Assembly: GCA_942492635.1 (NCBI GenBank)
Contig: CALOFP010000002.1
Location: 1,240,001 to 1,304,000 of the forward strand
Direction: 5' to 3'
Origin: CALOFP01 sp942492635
Lineage (GTDB): Bacteria > UBP6 > UBA1177 > CALOFP01
DNA length: 64,000 nucleotides
Of this stretch, positions 62,252 to 64,000 are shown in pieces. The notes beneath the pieces were generated by a model. It searched no databases and was not told the origin of the DNA. It saw only the letters and a program-made list of their open reading frames with translations. Each line of letters starts with the position of its first letter. Within the stretch, counting starts at the first letter, position 1. Made by a program: the position numbers and the translations under genes.

Positions 62252-64000
62252 ATGAAGAAAAGCATCTTTTATTTTTTGTTCTTACTTTTTATCTCTTTTT
62301 CAATCTACGCTTCTCCAAAACCTAGCGGTGTAAGCCCTGAGGCTATTAAATTACCCGATGGGCCCGGGTCTATAAGCGGGTTGGGACAATCTTTCGACAC
62401 CAACCTTTTTTCCGGAACGGCCAGTTATGGTTTTCCAATTGAATTACCCAAAGGAGCCTTGGCCCCCATATTAAATTTGAATTACAATGGGGGTTTAGGA
62501 AATGGCATAATTGGTCTTGGATGGAGTTTCAACTTTCCAAAAATTTCACGTCTCATCGATAAGGGTCTGCCGACATATGATGATTCAAAAGACAGATTCA
62601 TATATCAGGATTCAGGTACAAATGAAGAGCTGGTTCATGTTGGAAATAACATATACAGATTGAAAAATGAAAGCTCTTTTTTAAAGATTGAGAGAATTAA
62701 GGATGGTGATTTATGGAAGGTTCATCATAAAAATGGATTGATTGCCATTTTTGGAGAAACTGCTGCTTCAGTTAGTAAAACAGGGAGTAAAAAAACATTT
62801 TTATGGCACATCTCAGAAATAGGGGACCAGTTCGATCATAAAGTAAAATATTCATATGCTGAGGATAAGGGTACATTATACCCTAAAAGAATTGTCTACC
62901 AGGATTATAATGAAGATGAGGAAAAACAGTACAGAAATGTTGTGGATTTTATCTATTCTTCGGATGGAAATAAATTTTCACAAAAGTATAGAACTGATCC
63001 GGTTGTAAATTATACAACACGAGAACGTGTGGAAATCAGAGAAATGTTGAGAAACATAAAAATTAGCCACGGACATAATGAAGTATGGTGCTATGCATTG
63101 AAATATAAGGAAGTGAACGGCTTTTTGTTGCTTGAAAAGGTTCAAAAATCAGATAGTTGCAGAAATGCAAATTCTAATAAAAATAAGAATCCCGAAGAGA
63201 TGCCTCCTTTGGTTTTTGAATATACCAGTTTCAATGTAGATAATGCAGCGGTTGAAATAGTTGATCCACCTGTAAAGTATGACTGTTTGAAATTTGGGAA
63301 CTGTGTATTTGCTGATATGAACGGAGATGGTCTGCCTGATATTCTTGATGGTGGACGAGGCGGGCACTACAAATACATTCAAAATCTCGATGGTCAAAAT
63401 TTTGCTTCAGACTTTGTATCTATAGATAAATCACCCAATGAACCACTGGGCACTTCCAATACTATGTTAATGGATATAAATGGAGATAGTTACCTTGATA
63501 TTGTTTCAAACTATCTTAATACTGCCACTATCGGTTACTATTCTGGTAAAAATATCATTAAAGATAAGAAATTTGAAATCTTTAAAGCTATCTCTGGAAA
63601 AAGAGGTTATATAGGTAATTCACAATTGAAATTTGTGGATGTGACATTTGATGGAAAGCAAGATATTTTAGTGGATAATGGTACATTTACTGGAGAAAGG
63701 AAGCTGGATCTGTATATTAATGACGGTGAAAATTGGAATTATAAAGCCGAAATTGATGGAGATGTGATACCTCCGCTGCCACGGGGCGTTGAGTTCAGTG
63801 ATTCAGGTGTAAAATTCAGAGATATGAACGGGGATGGTCTTTCAGATATTATTGTTGTTAGATTGAAATCCTATAGCGAAGTTAAATATGAAGGAGAAAG
63901 AAGCACTCTTTGTACATACTACAACAAAGGTTTTGGTTTTTTTGATGGTCCAAAATGCTTCGATGACGTACCTTATGGATCTTTTGATAATACTTTTTAC
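62252..64000 (+). CDS. SpvB/TcB-type protein (3' end outside window)
   Basis: 583 codons visible and still open at the window end. Signal peptide SIFYFLFLLFISFSIYA. The SpvB N-terminal domain is unmistakable: GLGQSFDTNLFSGTASYGFPI, LPKGALAPILNLNYNGG, GNGIIGLGWSFNFPKISRL, then YDDSKDRFIY. From ~355 on, FG-GAP/VCBS-type Ca motifs appear: FADMNGDGLPDILDGG, LMDINGDSYLDIVSN, FRDMNGDGLSDIIVV. In Tc toxins this is the front of the TcB shell, continued by a middle domain and YD repeats that hold the toxic TcC end. Related free-standing SpvB/RHS proteins also exist. The gene follows the TcA-like gene by 373 nt on the same strand. Confidence 0.9.
   Translation, partial: MKKSIFYFLFLLFISFSIYASPKPSGVSPEAIKLPDGPGSISGLGQSFDTNLFSGTASYGFPIELPKGALAPILNLNYNGGLGNGIIGLGWSFNFPKISRLIDKGLPTYDDSKDRFIYQDSGTNEELVHVGNNIYRLKNESSFLKIERIKDGDLWKVHHKNGLIAIFGETAASVSKTGSKKTFLWHISEIGDQFDHKVKYSYAEDKGTLYPKRIVYQDYNEDEEKQYRNVVDFIYSSDGNKFSQKYRTDPVVNYTTRERVEIREMLRNIKISHGHNEVWCYALKYKEVNGFLLLEKVQKSDSCRNANSNKNKNPEEMPPLVFEYTSFNVDNAAVEIVDPPVKYDCLKFGNCVFADMNGDGLPDILDGGRGGHYKYIQNLDGQNFASDFVSIDKSPNEPLGTSNTMLMDINGDSYLDIVSNYLNTATIGYYSGKNIIKDKKFEIFKAISGKRGYIGNSQLKFVDVTFDGKQDILVDNGTFTGERKLDLYINDGENWNYKAEIDGDVIPPLPRGVEFSDSGVKFRDMNGDGLSDIIVVRLKSYSEVKYEGERSTLCTYYNKGFGFFDGPKCFDDVPYGSFDNTFY

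Noticed and set aside
1..64000. tRNA, rRNA, insertion sequences, replication origin
   Set aside because: Scanned the gaps by eye for T-loop motifs, transposase-like ORFs with inverted ends and DnaA-box clusters; none was convincing.

Overview
The window is bacterial chromosome, most likely from an uncultured anaerobic Gram-negative. Secreted and lipid-anchored proteins dominate it: at least ten have a hydrophobic signal ending in Cys, often followed by an Asp/Glu/Ser-rich linker. Several carry modules otherwise common in myxobacteria-like and candidate-phylum genomes (EGF-like, Kazal, MopE-type DDDCDG repeats, cohesin-like, beta-propeller, LamG). Metabolic genes include a pyrophosphate-type phosphofructokinase, formate-tetrahydrofolate ligase, PurN and a bacterial homologue of cyclic 2,3-diphosphoglycerate synthetase. 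I cannot name the phylum from the sequence. GTG and TTG starts are frequent. Base composition changes along the window: about 32-44 kb looks GC-richer by eye, while 14.5-17.2 kb and 46-64 kb are clearly AT-rich.

Layout. 1-6.5 kb: a 5'-truncated hydrolase, a HAD phosphatase and a YoaP-type acetyltransferase in a row, a helical hypothetical protein, a beta-helix lipoprotein, purN and a small DMT-type membrane protein. 6.7-19.2 kb: a one-protein hybrid two-component regulator (double propeller, kinase, receiver, AraC HTH), then five exported proteins: an EGF-metalloprotease, an internally duplicated lipoprotein, two tandem propeller lipoproteins and a five-EGF/L-domain protein. 19.4-26.5 kb: small enzymes, an autoregulated XRE repressor with an MDR oxidoreductase, an AAA ATPase with decayed sequence behind it, and rsgA.

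26.6-32.5 kb is an erosion zone. It holds a gene split by one amber codon, a GrpB fragment, a histidine phosphatase that seems to lack its middle, and a kinase stub running into a terminator, mixed with intact genes (two methyltransferases or kinases, a RHH/RelE toxin-antitoxin pair, arfB). 32.5-42.7 kb is a housekeeping-like block: the cyclic 2,3-diphosphoglycerate synthetase homologue divergent from PPi-phosphofructokinase, a YbhB-like protein, a 10-unit 15-bp minisatellite, a large TPR-DUF3857-transglutaminase lipoprotein, fhs and HU. 43-45.5 kb: an ankyrin protein and a three-Kazal lipoprotein.

46-64 kb is the most interesting part: an AT-rich, all-plus-strand locus of giant exported proteins. 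In order it encodes a cohesin-like lipoprotein, an 1870-residue MopE/cohesin/LamG/propeller/Cys-rich protein, a fibre-like protein with an NVGIGTTSP motif, a second cohesin-like lipoprotein, a 2210-residue Cys-rich protein whose C-terminus resembles the TcB-binding end of Tc-toxin TcA subunits, and an SpvB (TcB-type) protein cut by the window end. The two giant proteins start with single dockerin/EF-hand-like Ca loops, while cohesin-like domains sit in three neighbours. My hypothesis is a secreted Tc-like complex held at the cell surface by cohesin-dockerin-like contacts. Each domain call there rests on motif recognition by eye, not on a search.
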